In this document: one piece after another, positions 62,866 through 64,000 of the stretch | Layout: each line of letters opens with the position of its first letter | Position numbering within the stretch: the stretch's first letter is position 1 | DNA from: Channallabes apus | Taxonomy: Eukaryota > Chordata > Actinopteri > Siluriformes > Clariidae | Reading direction: 5' to 3' | Length of the DNA: 64,000 bases | Assembly: GCA_030522415.1 (NCBI GenBank) | Contig: CM060112.1 | Span: forward strand, 10,428,501 to 10,492,500 | Notes under the pieces: model-generated | Database searches by the model: none | What the model saw: the letters and a program-made list of their open reading frames with translations, nothing else | Told to the model about the DNA's origin: nothing | Program-made: the position numbers and the translations under genes

Positions 62866-63341
62866 ACAGATGGACTCTATGCCTTTAGAGCTTTTCTGGT
62901 GTCTGAATTTAGTGAGGAGAACATCGCTTTCTACCTCGCCTGCAAGGATTATAAAAACACAAAATCCGAAGGCAAACTCCAGGCCAAAGCCGAGAGGATT
63001 TACAACGAATTCATTGGAAGTGAAGCTCCAAGAGAGGTGATGAATGCTATGGTTATAATATGTTTCTGTATATCATTATATTTTTATAGCAAAATTGTAT
63101 TTAAACACACACAGACTCACTTCATGCTTTCTTCCAGGTCAACATTGACCACGAGACTCGAGACATCACCCAGGCCAATATCAAGCTCCCTACATCAACC
63201 TGCTTTGATCAAGCTCAGTACCGAATCTACATCCTCATGGAAAAGGACTGCTACCCACGATTCCTCCATTCCAGTGCTTACCGTGACCTGGTGGTGCAGC
63301 TAACCAAAAAGCACGCCAAAGCTGGCATGAAAAAAGCATGA
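62194..63341 (+). CDS. rgs16: R4-family regulator of G-protein signalling, RGS16-like (5 coding exons)
   Basis: Seen: exons 62194-62237, 62354-62443, 62569-62630, 62870-63036 and 63138-63341 (stop TGA 63339-63341) join in phase to 188 residues. The N-terminus MCRGLAALPNNCLERAKGLK is the amphipathic membrane-binding helix of RGS4/5/16; Cys2 and Cys12 are the known palmitoylation positions of that group. The RGS box spans about residues 56-172 (WKESFENLLSSKHG to MEKDCYPRFLHSSAYRDL). VNIDHET and SAYRDL favour RGS16 over RGS4 and RGS5. Human RGS16 is 202 residues; the linker before the box (residues 30-48) is short and basic here. Oddities: FYLACKDYK replaces the usual FWLACE(E/D)(F/Y)K, and MEKDC replaces MEKDS. 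The donor after exon 2 (GTAGTC) is weak. The gene follows the rgs8-like gene in the same direction, as in other vertebrates. Expected role: membrane-bound GAP for Gi/Gq alpha subunits. Confidence 0.9.
62825..62864 (+). repeat. (CT)n microsatellite acting as polypyrimidine tract of an rgs16 intron
   Basis: About 20 CT units end five bases before the acceptor AACAG at 62865-62869. The tract fills the place of the polypyrimidine tract of the intron before the 167-bp exon. Confidence 0.85.
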
Positions 63342-63890
63342 GAAGCTTTTCCAAAAATGTGTAAAGAAGCTGAAAGGTGACAGAAGAAGTGCTGTGAACC
63401 TCTGATGGCTTGGAGCCTAGACTTTTTGAGATGGCCCGGTGCTGATCCTGATATAGGACAGCATGCCTGTTACTGGGGATGAAGACAAAGTTGATGGCTT
63501 CAGATCATAAACTCTGGCAGCCTAGAGTGGGAGAAGATCTCACCGTTATTGTTTCCCGTTAATGGCATGAAAGACAAAGTCATGGAAAGGATTTGTGTAG
63601 CACCTCCATCACACACACCAACATGTTGGGAGTAAACCATCCACAATTTGGATATGCAAATAAGCTCTTTAAATGACAATAAATATTTTATATATTTTTT
63701 AACACTTACATTCTGATAAGGAAGCTAATTAAATTGTGATAATTTATTTCTATAATTATTTATGGATTTATTTATGGAAATGTATTTAATTTCGAAAATC
63801 GTTTTTTTTTTTGAATGTGCAATATTTTCTGGAATGATTGTACTTTAACAGGTAAATAAATAAATAAATAAATAAAGACGAAGTTCTCAT
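63342..63890 (+). other. 3' UTR of the rgs16-like gene with poly(A) signals and AU-rich segment
   Basis: After the stop there is an AATAAA at 63678-63683 and a run of overlapping AATAAA units at about 63854-63876. Between them (63740-63795) several ATTTA pentamers form an AU-rich element. Such elements destabilise mRNA, which fits a transiently expressed gene; use of the distal poly(A) site would include it. The ends are inferred. Confidence 0.55.
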
Positions 63891-64000
63891 GTTGTCCTTA
63901 TTACCATTTTATGCTTTTGCGATTTTAATATATATATATTAGTAAATAAAAAAATATATATATATTTTCAGTTATATATAATTATTTTTTTTGGTATATA

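Noticed and set aside
62803..63303. Single 166-codon open frame over the rgs16 exons
   Set aside because: It reads through intron 62825-62869 and the intron 63037-63137 into a wrong frame; the spliced model explains the sequence better.

Overview
The window looks like nuclear DNA of a teleost fish: AT-rich, dense in dinucleotide microsatellites, full of tRNA-derived SINEs and Tc1/mariner elements, with spliced vertebrate genes at the right-hand side. A catfish-like (siluriform) host is a guess from the style of the main SINE family; it is not proved by the sequence.

Two protein-coding genes can be read exon by exon, both on the + strand and about 13 kb apart. The first (coding exons 42280-48983) predicts a 174-residue R4-type RGS protein that best fits RGS8. 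The second (62194-63341) predicts a 188-residue RGS protein with the Cys-bearing amphipathic N-terminus of the RGS4/5/16 group and best fits RGS16. RGS8 followed by RGS16 in the same direction is the gene order known from other vertebrates, so this is very likely the conserved rgs8-rgs16 pair. Both products would be GTPase-activating proteins that shut off Gi/Gq-class alpha subunits. rgs16 has a visible TATA box, and AU-rich sequence follows its first poly(A) signal. Two other possible exons (31232-31381, which could be an rgs8 5' UTR exon, and 2742-2790) are weak calls.

Almost everything else recognisable is mobile DNA. From left to right: a LINE reverse-transcriptase C-terminus (2-193), a Harbinger-like MITE with TTA duplication (387-989), some twenty whole or partial copies of one tRNA-headed SINE family across the window (six whole copies flanked by 12-15 bp duplications or a microsatellite), two other SINE families, an antisense LINE RT fragment (14170-15480), Tc1-type MITEs, an intact-reading Tc1 transposase (element 20623-22248), hAT and Tc1/mariner relics between 28.5 and 40 kb, and a 2.3 kb composite repeat of AAGTATACTT-type motifs (36315-38660). 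rgs8 introns hold a decayed sister of the 20.6 kb Tc1 element, a SINE and other Tc1 pieces. Between the two genes lie a third Tc1 element with a changed catalytic residue, two hAT-like elements sharing CAGAGGTGG ends, and a fold-back element carrying a palindromic CRE in each arm.

The most interesting pattern not tied to one feature is a strong excess of the 7-mers TACTGTA/TACAGTA, the classic excision footprint of Sleeping Beauty-type transposons. I saw no convincing new gene system; the novelty here is in the transposon record and its effect on the RGS locus.
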